DNA from: Rhytidiadelphus loreus
Lineage: Eukaryota > Streptophyta > Bryopsida > Hypnales > Hylocomiaceae
Assembly: GCA_947034895.1 (NCBI GenBank)
Contig: OX344764.1
Location: 9,052,001 to 9,116,000 of the forward strand
Direction: 5' to 3'
DNA length: 64,000 nt
In this document: in pieces, positions 49,050 through 60,906 of the stretch
How the letters are laid out: every line of letters starts with the position of its first letter
Numbering within the stretch: the first letter of the stretch is position 1
Position numbers and translations under genes: made by a program
The notes under the pieces: generated by a model
Told to the model about the DNA's origin: nothing
The model's input: only the letters and a program-made list of their open reading frames with translations
Database searches by the model: none

Positions 49050-52000
49050 AACAAATGGAAAACCCATTGCATTAAAAGAAAAAAGAAACATACAAACAAC
49101 TCCCAAGCCACATGCGGCTGGACACAGAAGAGATAAGAGCAAAAAACAAAGAAGAAAATGAAAACAAAGAACATACCCAGAAGGGGGAGAGTGCCAGACC
49201 ACAACAAGAAACAAAACTAAAAGACCCTAACGGAAGTCACAAAGGGGAGGGCCCTTAGCGCTCCAAATAACATGAGGCCCATGTCTATATGCAAGGACGG
49301 AAGACCGGAGCCAGATGTGATCAAAACACTCCCAAATTTTGGCAGCTTGTTGAGGACGCTTTTGGGCAGCACATCGCGCTTTGAGTTGTGCAGCCCGGCC
49401 GGAGTCGAGCAAGGCGTTCCAAAGCATGTCTTGGAGAAGTTCTTTGGGCCAAAGGTTTTGAGCAAAAACTTTGCTATTGCGCGCCACCCAAATGATCCAG
49501 AGCGAGGAGCCCCGTAAGAAAGACCAGATAGTGCAGAGGTTAAAGAACCTTCTTGGGGTAGAAGATCCAAATACGCATTGTTCAAAGTCGAACTGAGGAA
49601 AAGGGCCTAAGGGAGGAGAGGCATCGTGAAGGTTGTAGAGGATCGACAAGGCATAGTCCCATACTTCTTGAGCTCTTGGGCAAAAAAAGAAACGATGTGC
49701 CGGGGTTTCCTCACTATCATCAGGGCAACAATTGCATCTGGTATCAATGCCGGGTGCGATGCATGCTCGCCAAGAATGGACTGCTACTGCATTGTGCCAA
49801 ATTGACCACATAAATGCTCCTTCTTTTTATGATCTAGCCTTATGCCAAACATCCTTCCAGTCCGGGGAGAAGGAGGGGGGAAGATGAATTGGCCATTTTG
49901 AGGGAATTGATTGTTTTAGAGTACGATGTCTAGTAAGGAGGGAGCGACCTAAGGAAGTAGAGTAATGTGCTAGCATACTCCCATCATCCCATAGCCATCG
50001 CGCATGGTCAAACTCCAAGTCTTGAACGGCCCCTACAAATAGGAGGAAAGGAGCATTTTTGTGCCCTTTGGTCACCTTCAAAATGCGTATCCTTTTAACA
50101 AATCCTGTGTGGGTGTCGAGGCTAGTGGAAGGTGGAAGGGCGACTAGTTGTCGAGACATGGGGCCGATACTCATCTTTAGTACATTTGTTGGTGTAGTGA
50201 GAACCTGGATTTGCGGCTGCAAGATCCTGTTGTCGGGTGTTGTGTTCTTCCACGCGAAGAGAGGCACCTGGTCATCAGGTTGTCTAAAAAGACCAATCCG
50301 TTCGCCGACTTGGGCAACATCATATCGTGCAGTGAGCATATGAGTCCATTCTGGTGGGACAAGAGAAATCATGCGGAGCCAATTGCGCCTATCGGTGTCT
50401 AAGAAAGGGTATTTATTGGTAATTTCCGCCCATGAGTGGAAAGCATGAATGTGAGAGTCCCACAAATCACCAATCTTGCGCAAGCCTCCTTGTGCTAAGA
50501 GTCGGGCTCTTTCTAATGAAAAGTTGAAGTTAGCTCCAATGAACGTTGTGGACCACCATAGGTTTGTATTAAGAACCTCGTCAGCATTAGACGGAGGGTG
50601 GGGTTCTATATGTTTACCGATTTGACGCCATGCAGTGGTGATTCGGTTCCATATCCTAGAGCCACGAGTGACTGAGGGTTGATGTACCATGAGCCATGCC
50701 TGAGATGGGTACCAATAACAAAACTTTGGATGAGGTTTCATTCTATGTATTCTATATCTAAGTAGGGTTTTTAGATTAGATATACCAGGCTCAATTGCAA
50801 AAAGTATCCATTTGGCTAATAAGGCAATGAAGGAGATTTTTGGATCCAGGAGTTTGAGGCCGCCGGCTTTTTTAGGTAGACAACAATCGTCCCATGCCAC
50901 CCTAGCACGGGATGTGTGTTCGGTGCCGCTCCATAGAAAATTCCTCAAACTGACACGAATAGATTGAATGGCTTGTATAGAGCCACACCATATGGCAATA
51001 AAATAGTATATAGTAGACAGGAAAACGGCATTAACAATTGTGGCTCTTCCTGCAAATGAGAGGCGCTGCGAGGTCCAATAAGAGAGTTTCTTTTTAATTT
51101 TGTCTTTCAAGAAACTGTCTATGTCATTGGTCTCCAAAGTGATACCAAATGGAGCTCCTAATAGTTTAGATATAGCTCCCGGGGGAGCCCATGTAAGGCC
51201 ATAAAGCTCAGTCCATGGAGGTTTAGCATGCTTAGAGAACCAATATGCAACACTTTTTGTCCAGTTAATGACTAGACCAGTTGCAGAGCCAAACCTTTGA
51301 AGAAGGGTGATGGAGTTGCGGAGATCCTCTTCTTTTCCAATGATTGACATACCCGTGTCGTCTGCATATTGGGATATAAGTTGCTTGAGGTCACTCTCAG
51401 GAAGTTGTATCCCATGGATCTTGCCTTGATGTTGTTCTACTGATGCCGCCATATGGAGAGCTTCGCCTACGAGAAGAAACAGGTAAGGGGCAAGGGGGCA
51501 CCCTTGTCATACACCTCTCTGAATCGGGAAAGACTTTGTGATTTTACCATTTAGTAAAACTGATGCTGAGGCCTCTTTAAGTAACATCATAACTAAATTG
51601 ATGAATGAGTCGGGGATTCCTAATTTACTCATCACTTGTTGAAGAAAATCCCAGGATACTACATCATAGGCCTTGGTGAAATCTAGTTGCAAGAAAATCA
51701 AGTCTTGGTCAGATTCTTTGGCCCATTCAATAGTTTCGTATTGTAGAAGTATATTACCAAGAATATGTCGGAATGGCAGGAATGCTGACTATTCGGGACT
51801 AATGACATCCTTGAGATGGTGTTGTAGTCTAATTTGCATAGCTTTGGCGACTATCTTGTAGGAAACATTTAATAATGTAATCGGGCGCCAATTGGAGAGG
51901 TCAGCCCGGTCGCCAGATTTGAAAAGAAGAACAATAAGTCCTGATGTCATCCCTGAGGGGAAATGACCTTGACCTATGGAAGAGTTTACCATCTCCGTGA

Positions 52001-53394
52001 ATTCAGCTCCTATCAAGTCCCAGAAGCAGTGATAGAATTCTACGATAATACCATCAGGGCCTGGGCTGCGACCAATCGCCATTTGGAGAAGTGCTTGGTG
52101 GAGTCCTTTGATTGTCAAGGGGCGGTTCAAATCTTGAGCCATGGAGGTAGAGAATTTCCGTGAGACAGTAGAGAGGATGGCTTCTCTGTCATCCAAAATC
52201 TGTTGGGTGGTAAGTTCTTCTGAATATAGCTTAGAATAGAAACTTGTACATGTATTCTCAAGTTCTAGGTGATCATGATGTATGACATCCAAACTATCCT
52301 TCAACTCGGTAATGATGGAGGTATTAGGAGAGTCACTAACTACTTTAAAGAACTCCCCAGATAGACGGTCTCCAAACAATCTCCATTTTGCACGAGATCT
52401 AATTTTGTAGCCGTCCAACTTTCTAGATTCAAATGCAACTAGAGTAGATCGCATAGAATTGACCTCATCTTGGAGATGAGCTGAGTGAGGATGGGATTGA
52501 AGCTGGCGGCTAGTGAGTTCTAGCCTAATGCTGAGTTCATCCTCTTGGGCCTTGTTGCGTTGTGCCTTCGTGATACAATAACGCCTATAAGTTCGTGTAA
52601 CCCTTTTAAGCTTCGTGAAGAAAGAAGCATGACCTGGTGAAGAATTCCATGACAGGCGTATCTGGAGGTCCGCGTCATCAAAGTATAATGAAGACATAGC
52701 CCATCGACTGGGGCGAACCGGACTTTGGGCTAATTCGAGAATAATAGATAGAGGACAATGATCTGAACGGGTGTAATCACCTCGAATCCGATATTCCAAA
52801 ATTTGGCGTTTACATAGGAGAGAAGCTGGGAAAATGTAGCCTCGATCTAGTCGGGCCATGGTACAGGAAGCATCAGAGCGGCCGTTGTCCCATGAGTATT
52901 GAAGAGAGGGGGTCGTCAAAGGATACTCAGATACTTGGAGATAATCCTTTAGACCATTAAATAATAAGCGCTCGTGTGTCGATAGTGAACGCCCACCACC
53001 ACTAGATTTGTCAATCCGCCTTTCTACCATATTGAAGTCCCCCAACATGACCCAACGACATGTATTAGGGAGGTCCCGGGCTAATGATTCCCAAAGGACT
53101 TTCCTAGCTTGAGGGTCATTAGGAGCATAAATATTTAGAAAGCCTAAATCACCCCCAGGTATTCTATTTAGTATAAACCAATGGGCACGTCCTCCAAATA
53201 GAGACCCGGATTTGAGGATAAGTTTTGCCCACCTTGGGGAGATGATTGAAGCAACACCTCCTTTGCCAGCATGTGAGCCATCAGCCGTGTAGCCAGGCTC
53301 GGCATCAGTATAGAAGGTAGTAGCTTGCTTCCAAAGCTGGTTACCTAGGTTTGTGGCTCCAACGCCACGCAACTTATGTTCTTGGATAAATAAT
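49019..53394 (-). mobile_element. 5'-truncated L1-type LINE with poly(A) tail
   Basis: The element reads right to left, ending in a poly(A) tract (poly-T 49019-49048) preceded by a small hairpin (AATGG...CCATT). Its 5' end lies inside the endonuclease domain, just before FIQEHKLRG. A plausible but imperfect target duplication is AAGTCCGAAAAATC at 49005-49018 against AAGTCCACAAAAATA at 53395-53409. The length of about 4.4 kb, a single long frame and a zinc-finger C terminus fit plant L1-clade LINEs. Confidence 0.9.
49227..53394 (-). pseudogene. LINE endonuclease-reverse transcriptase ORF, three in-frame stops
   Basis: One frame runs from the truncated endonuclease domain (LGDFNMV near 53040, RSDHCPL near 52765) through the reverse transcriptase (NWRPITLLN near 51880, FLQLDFTKAYD near 51680, the catalytic QYADDTGM near 51360) to a zf-RVT domain (CNCCPDDSEETPAHRFFFCP near 49700), ending at a natural stop at 49227. 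Only three premature stops break it: TAG at 51789-51791, TGA at 51507-51509 and TAA at 49827-49829. No frameshift is needed. Such light damage implies a fairly recent insertion. The protein cannot be made whole from this copy, which also lacks the start of the endonuclease and any ORF1. The first codons of the open frame above 53394 belong to host sequence. Confidence 0.9.
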
Positions 53395-53398
53395 AAGT

Positions 53399-53483
53399 CC
53401 ACAAAAATATTAATTTCATGAGAATTTTTGTTTTTTGAAAATTCATGAGATTCTCTCGCTAACACCACAAAAATATTAATTTC
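53399..53483. repeat. 19-bp direct repeat beside the LINE 5' junction
   Basis: CCACAAAAATATTAATTTC occurs at 53399-53417 and, identically, at 53465-53483, enclosing 47 bp with a GAATTTT/AAAATTC inverted pair. It lies directly at the 5' truncation point of the LINE. Confidence 0.8.
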
Positions 53484-56400
53484 TTGAAATGGTGCCTCCA
53501 AGTATGCTGAATTCCTTAAACTGACGGTTTTGGGTGCTTCCACCTTGCTTCTTTCTATTAAAAAAAAATACAGGCAACAATAACAAGCACATTGCACAAG
53601 ATACCCAGATTAGCTAATACTGAATGCTAATAAGTCAATTCAAATTCCAGTCAATTTGCTCCATCCATCGCAACAAGTGGCAACTCTAGGACCTTAATAA
53701 TAGCGTCCAATTTGACTGATGCTTTAGCTTTCCAACGCAGGTTTCCAGATCTCCCCACGTGCTCCTCCGATTGCCTGATCGGGCATTTCTTCCGGATCTC
53801 CAATGAAAAGAGTGCATTAGTGATTTAGTGCAAGTTGAGCACTCCCTTTGTGCTGGCAAATTTATGAAACTCCACACCCTAGTGATGCTCACACTAAAGG
53901 AAATTAAATGCGAGCGTGCGTGCATGCACGCATGCACCACCCCGGCAAGACTGAAGGAATTTCACCACACCTTTCTTTCAGTCAGTTTTAAAATTAAGTT
54001 ATATACTGTTTTTAACACCACTTTCGGCACAAACTCTCTTCAGTTCATTGCATTGCATTGTCATGCTCATCTCCTGAGTCCTGACTGTCTTGATGCAGTG
54101 AATAGTTGCCGTTCATTCATTCATGCTTGTCCCGTCCACAGGTGGTGATGGTGGTGGGATATTTTGCATGCCGACAATTCAGCTGTGAATGAATGATCAG
54201 ATCGATAAGCTTGCTTTACAGTACCGTTGGAATTGAGCCTATGATCATGTGTTTTAGTCAAACTTTAATCCGCCTACACAGAATAGTGAAATTAGGTTGC
54301 CTTTTACAATTGCGCAGGGAGAATTGGCCTTCTCATTGCCCTAGTCAACTTTGGTTTGAAAAAAAAGCCTTCTATGTTGTGCCAATTTCTTGGTAATTCT
54401 TGCATCTCCCTAGAGTAATTTGGGGCCTCTGATTGCAAATATGAATTTAGAATTTCAAAAAGAAATTAAGCCTTGCAAATAAAAAATTCTAGGGTTTGCC
54501 TTGGAAGGGCAATGAGGGGGTCAATTCACCCTGGCCTTTACAATTAGGTTGCCTTACCCCAAGAAAGTTACTTTACAAGTCATCAAAGTCAACAAATACT
54601 TCTACAAATGTTTCCATTTGTACATTGAGTTTCATTGAGTTTCATTTACAACAATACTTGGCTAATTCAAAAGTAGTGCATTCTTGTACATGAACAATAA
54701 ATATTTATATAGTGTCAATGTTGAGAAATTAGTATGGGGCAACTTAGTTTTCACTATTTTGTATATTGTAGAAGGATGGACTGGTTACTAATAAGATAAA
54801 TCATCCTTTTGGGTATACTATGAATCATCTACTGACAAAAAATCAAATTGAACACTCATTGGAGGTCAAACTAATTATGTCATGACCTCGACCTCCTTTT
54901 CATGAAAAAATCCAAGAATGAATATCTGCACTTCTGTTTTATATAGAAGGATTCTATGTCATCCATTGGACAATTAGTATCCAGAATGATTTTACATGGT
55001 TAAAACTCCTTCACTTTGAAGGCTCAATTTCCCTAGTTTTCTATAGTAGGGGGAGGGAGTCACGTTCAATGAACTCTTTGAACCCCTAAGTAAACGATGC
55101 TAAATGATTGGTTTAGTGAACTTGTTGAACTTTTGGCTCTTCTTAAAATGGTGAAGATAGAAGTTCAGTGAGTTTATTGAACTCACTATGACTTCTTCTA
55201 ATAAGAGCATCTCTTAGAACGTTGAACATGCTACACATTGGCTAATGGATGAATTTTCAAGTGCCTATTAGATTGAAAAATATAGTTTTTCAATAGTTGG
55301 TTTTTTAGGGCTGAAGAAGCTTGCTTGATCCATGCCAACACACCTTGTAGTGGTTTTTAGATCTTTCTACCTTCTACTTCTTTATCTGAATTTTAGCCAT
55401 GTAAATGATATTTTTTGAGTTTGAATCCAATTAATGAAATGAAGCTTACCAAGCATAGTTTCTTCTTTAGTTTGAAATTTTGAATTTTTTTCAAAAATTC
55501 AATATTTTAATGCAACTTGAAATTTGCATTAAAAACCACTATCAACTAACTTTCTAATACTTAAGAATGATAGGGTAACTTCATTTACACCATGATGTTT
55601 TGTGTTATAATATTCACCTATAATGAAAGATTCAAAATGAAACCTTACAAAGCAATTGAATTTTGAAATTTGAAAATTTGTCATGGGCCCATCTTTTTAG
55701 AATTAAGCCTATATTGATATTTTCTTAATGAACATTGAGCAAAAAATTTGCAAATTTTTGTCATTGTTTTGCAATTCCACCAAACGTTACTATTCATCTT
55801 CAAAATAGTACATTGGGGTCATCAATGATGAAATTCTTTTTGCTTTTACACACTATAAGACTTGCCATTGGTTGGAAGTTAAAATAGTAAGTTGCATTAG
55901 TTAGAACATCATACAAGTGATTCCTCTCTTCCAATCTTGGTTACAATATTTTACCTAGATGAACTTTTGACATACCACTAAAGATGTTCTAAGGTTATTA
56001 CAACTAATTGTACCTTGATAACTAATTGAGTATTGTTGAAGGTGATTGTAAGAAAGACCGAACAATTTTGGTAGCATTCTGCCAAAATTGCAATTTTTTG
56101 CGCTCAATACTATAAGTACTACAATACTACAAAATGGAACAATCTCAACCGTTGATCTAAATAATCGATAGCTAATAGTACTTTTAACTACTTATAAGTA
56201 CTTAAACAATGCTATTTGAAAAAAAAGACAATTTGTCACAAAAAACAGATAAAATTAAGTATAAATTAATAATAATTAGAAAATCATGAACAAAAATAAA
56301 CTAAAAATTTTCCATTTGAAAAGACTTAATAGTGATCACATTTCACCAAAAATTAGAAGTTGAAACCATTGTGAATGTTCAAAGTGCTACGCGCAAGGAA

Positions 56401-58343
56401 CCCCTATTCACACACATGTTGAAAACAAAGGATTTTTTTTTTAATGCCCTTTGATGGGCACATGCTCGTCTAGTGTAGGAGTAGCCCACAAAAAATCAAG
56501 TGAACATCATAATTTTTGGATACTCCATAGTACTAAAAAACCCTAAACCACAAAGTGTGACAAATTAGCTAATTTGACATTTAATTTAATTTTTTTTTCA
56601 AAATTTCTGAAAAATAATGAATCTCTTACTTTTTGAGTTAGCCATCTTCAATAAAAATTTCAAGTCTATTGACTTCATTTTCCAAAAGTTATAGCTAATG
56701 GCAACTCTGTCACTTCAATTGTGACACAAAATAGGACCGGTCTTTCTTGCAATCATCCTTGAGATCATTGTAACATCCAAGTTTTTATTGGGTCTTGTTG
56801 AAAGTCAAAAGAACATTCAAAATTCTCTTAGAACCATATAAATATACTATGAATTTCAAATTGTTGGGCAATAATCATTAGAGATCAATTTTAGAAAGGT
56901 CACAATTAGATGCATTTATCCTATACGAATATTTTTATTTTGAGATGGAATCATACGTTGTTGGCCATAAATTGTAAGAAAATCTTGTTAAATTTCTATG
57001 AAATATTGAATTAAAAAAGAATTAAATACACTACATTCGTATAATAACTTTTTATGTAACAATATCTATTATAATTTTAGAAATAATTCTTTTGACTTGA
57101 ATAGAATAATTTGATGTTCCATTAACAATGCTATATATATAAAGTGAATGAAGATCATTTTCAACATGAACAATAATTGTTTGACTATTCATAAATCTCT
57201 TCTTAAGTAGGGTGATCTTCACAGCTAATTACTTCTTAATACTAGATTCATATTTTGTCATAGAGATTAATTTCACATCAATATAAATGTAATGTCACTA
57301 TTTAAGTTATAAATTAACACAAAGATTTGCATTGTTATTAAAAAACAATTACATGTGGGTTCTCCATTTGTTCAAAAATAAATAATAAATAAAAAACAAT
57401 TACACAATGCATTTGAAACAATTATTTTCATAAGGCAAATCCTATTTTACCTACAATTTACTCATAAAATTTCAAATTAATTTTAGACTTGTAATTTCAA
57501 CAAAAAAAGATTGAAATTAAATGATATAGATTCATAATAATAATAAAAACATGCAAAAACATTGGTGTTAGAATAAAATCATTCATTATGAGATTTTCTC
57601 TTGATTTAAGGATATAACTCCCAAAGGTTCTTTCATCAATCCAATGGATGGCAAATGTTTTAGAAAAGTATTCTTCATCCAACTAATATTCACTGAAGAA
57701 GCTTAAAGAAAACATATTCATGAAAAGTAAAAAGAATACTTCATACGAATGAACAAACAAAGACAATTGTACATATTTTGGAGTTATTACTAGTTGTTGT
57801 AATTTTTCAAAATTGGTCTTGCTATCTTTAGTTTGAGCACTTAGAGGCTACATATAAGCTTCGTAACTGACAAGCACAGAAATCTTGGAAAAAATCGAAT
57901 GCTTCAAATGCATACGTTTTGCATCTTGAAGCATTGTTGTTTGACCTTTGGCATTTCGCAGGTTACACATTCTAGAAAACTGTGGTATAGGTCCACTGGC
58001 TTCACTCGAACAATGAAACATTATTCTCTGCTTTGATTATCCGTCTAGACCAGAGTTTTCCACTTCAACTGGAAATAATCCCCTGCCTACACTATAAGAT
58101 CCAACCATGAACTTCATATTGACACATTCTATATCAAAAGTTGGCATCAAATTAAGCTCAACAGAACAATGAGACAGTAGCTTTCACAAAGAATGGACAA
58201 ATAAAGGTGTTGGGACATAAGCCACACTGAACTCTCGCAAATTTGATCCTAGTTTCCACCAGTACGTTCCATACCGATGAATCTCCACAATTTGTATCAA
58301 TTTGTGTCGATTTGTGTCATAAGCTTGCTTGTGATCAATTGGC
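53484..58343. other. intergenic sequence, no gene supported
   Basis: The first 900 bp have a balanced composition and may be unique sequence. The remainder is AT-rich and carries decayed repeats shared with the 43-48 kb region. No frame with a recognisable domain was found. Confidence 0.4.
53914..53937. other. alternating purine-pyrimidine palindrome (possible Z-DNA)
   Basis: GCGTGCGTGCATGCACGCAT alternates strictly, and its core TGCGTGCATGCACGCA (53917-53932) is a perfect 16-bp palindrome. No function is implied beyond structure. Confidence 0.6.
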
Positions 58344-60906
58344 TTAGACATTGCCCTTCCCAGCACTCTCTGAAAACTGCAATCCAGAGCTTCCTAACAA
58401 TTTTATGGTATCAGACTTTACACCTTCTAATGTCATGTCATTCCAGCTGCTCATCTGTCAAAGCATCCACCATGTACAGCAGTGAGAATGAATTAACTCT
58501 TCATTTAATATCAAACAAATACAGCAACACACAGATATTAAATAAACAGAATACGTACTATTATACCACAAAATGTCAAAATCAATTCATTTGCATAATC
58601 GATTTTCTTCGAACATGCAGCCGAATGTTGAGATTACCTTGACAACGTAAGTGCAAGTAACCTTAGTAGAGGAGATGACTACAATATTGGTGTGGACAAT
58701 CTCAATCACGAAGGATTCAATAGCTTGGCTGATTTGCACAAGGACACCAGATTGATGCATGCAGATAAGATCCAATTTATACAGCCCATGATCCAATTTG
58801 GTGACGTCCAACTGGATCTGCACAGAATGTATACCATAAGTTACAATGACCAGAAGAAATAGGAGAGGCAGCCCGTAGGCGAGGTACTTTAGTACATGCA
58901 TGATGATATCCTCGTTTGAACTTAAATGAAAGAACAGGGAATTCCCAATAATATGGTTCTTAATCTAAATGACCTAACCTACCTATAGTTCACATGATGC
59001 ATTTTGACTTCATAAATTGTCGTAATACATTCGGGAATCTCACAGTAATCATAAGAATGTGTACAACATAATTGGTTTTCAATTGGTTTTCAATTGAAAC
59101 GGATTATTGTTGACAGTCCCTAAAGATCGAAAACCAAATTATGTTGAACCAAATTATGTTGAAACCATAATCATTATGTTGAATCATAATTGGTTTTCAA
59201 TTGCAACGGATTATTGTTGACAGAATTCAGTTAATAAATGTTGCTAAGGGATCCAGGTAAAATGGGTACCGCAATCCCTTTATGCATATCCAGTATGAAC
59301 ACATCATTGCCGCTCTTCTAAACAATCCGACAACATATGTTTAATTTCAGGTCTATCAAAAATCTCAGCTACATATTTCACAATGAACTTACCTGGTTTG
59401 AATTCCAATCTCGACTTGAAGGAGTCGTCTCATGATCACAGCGGCCCACCTCATCAGAAACCTCTGAATAAAAAGAGCCATCCGTTGATGAGTTCTTCCG
59501 CTGATCACCTTCGTTTTCCGCATCACTTGTTTCCAAGTCATTACAGGAATTCCTGGCCACTTCTACATCTTTTCGGTCAGTGCACAGGTCCTCATCCTTG
59601 ATATCTTCAGTCTCTAGCATCTCTACTGTCCGCTTGAGTTCTTGCAAGTAATTGATCGCGTCTACAAGAATTGACACTTTGTCCATCTGCCAGAAACCAG
59701 CACCCATGATTACTCGAAACCAATCCATTTAAGAGTACCTGTGAATTCTGAGGCAATCTTTCAATAGAGAACGGAAGCGCGCGCCAAAAACATATTCTGA
59801 AGTCCATACCCCTGAGCCTATCTCTGAAAATGTACGGACATACATAAGCCAAGCTCCTGATAGAGTGACCCTCAGTTTCCTAAGGTAATGTCTAAGGTAG
59901 CTAATGGTATGTAACTGAAACGAATTAGCTTAGGAATCGACAAGCAAGAGAGTCTAATTAATAGGCAAAGCGTGTCAGTAGCTAGAGACAGGCAAATTGG
60001 CATATATTAACTGATTGTTGTGGGCCTGTGACTTGGAATTCGATTCTTGCCAGTACAAATCCCAAACTAAATTCTCGTTGAGCGGAGAGGTTAACAATCG
60101 AGATTCGTAACCAGTGCCACATTGTAAACGTCAATGAGAGCAGAAGCTCAAATTATGGAACATCTCCTTGCTATGAATCAGGAACATGATCATACTACAA
60201 ATACGAGGACCAAGAACTGTGTGCTCAAAATAATGAGACTACGGACACGGTTGCAACTTGACTCCAAATTTTTGACCACTGTTCATTTATTTGCAAAGAA
60301 AGAAAACACATGTATCCCACACAGAAGTATAATAGAACTAACCTTCATGGTGAACATTGGGACCAATTCACGCAGAGTAATAAGACCTTTCTGTAATTTT
60401 TCTCTCCTCTTCCGTTCTGATATAAGGTTCTTGGACGCCACCCAGCCATCGGGAGTACCATCTGACATTCGCCGCCTTCTACCCGTCTTGATCTTTCGAG
60501 CTGGTACCTCCACTTGATGATGATCGAGTTCGGGGAATACTTCTTCTGTATGAGACCTGGTACGATTGGGAATTCTACTACTGGTAATCACAGAAGAGTC
60601 TAAAGGCGACACTTCCGGAGATCTGCTAAGAAGGTCATTGGAAAGCTCATCGTATGCAGACTGAAACTTCAGAACTTTTCCACTGTCATATCGCGAATCA
60701 GCGGACCCAAGCAGGTCCTGACGTTGAAATTGGATTCGTGTTGGATAGTGAAGTGCAGTGACTTGTTCCAGCTGCAGCCAGGCTGATTGATCCAAATCCA
60801 TTGACATAGCAGAGTCCCGCATGCTGCTACAATCATTAAATTTGTCACACAAGTTCGCATCTGACGAGGAGCTCCATGTGCTAAAGTTTGGAGAAATTTG
60901 AGCCAT
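58344..60906 (-). CDS. bHLH transcription factor with C-terminal ACT-like domain
   Basis: Four exons, all split between codons: 60906-60343, 59686-59393, 58817-58638 and 58454-58344, giving 382 residues. The N-terminal 150 residues are Ser-rich and probably disordered. The basic region SKNLISERKRREKL (about 165) keeps the Glu and Arg that contact the E-box but has Asn where many bHLHs have His, as in plant group III members such as AMS and bHLH35. Helix 1 is followed, across the first intron, by MDKVSILVDAINYLQELK. After an acidic linker, LDVTKLDHGLYKLDLIC starts an ACT-like beta-alpha fold that ends with MTLEGVKSDTIKLLG. The last exon was found by phase and by this match, so it is slightly less certain. 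The protein should act in the nucleus as a dimer on E-box promoters. Its targets cannot be told from sequence. Upstream 5' UTR exons were not resolved. Confidence 0.88.
59081..59223. repeat. 107-bp tandem duplication inside a bHLH intron
   Basis: AATTGGTTTTCAATTG plus AACGGATTATTGTTGACAG occurs at 59081-59116 and 59188-59223. The spacer contains the motif in the opposite orientation (GAAAACCAAATTATGTTGAA), so this intron segment can fold into alternative hairpins. Confidence 0.7.
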
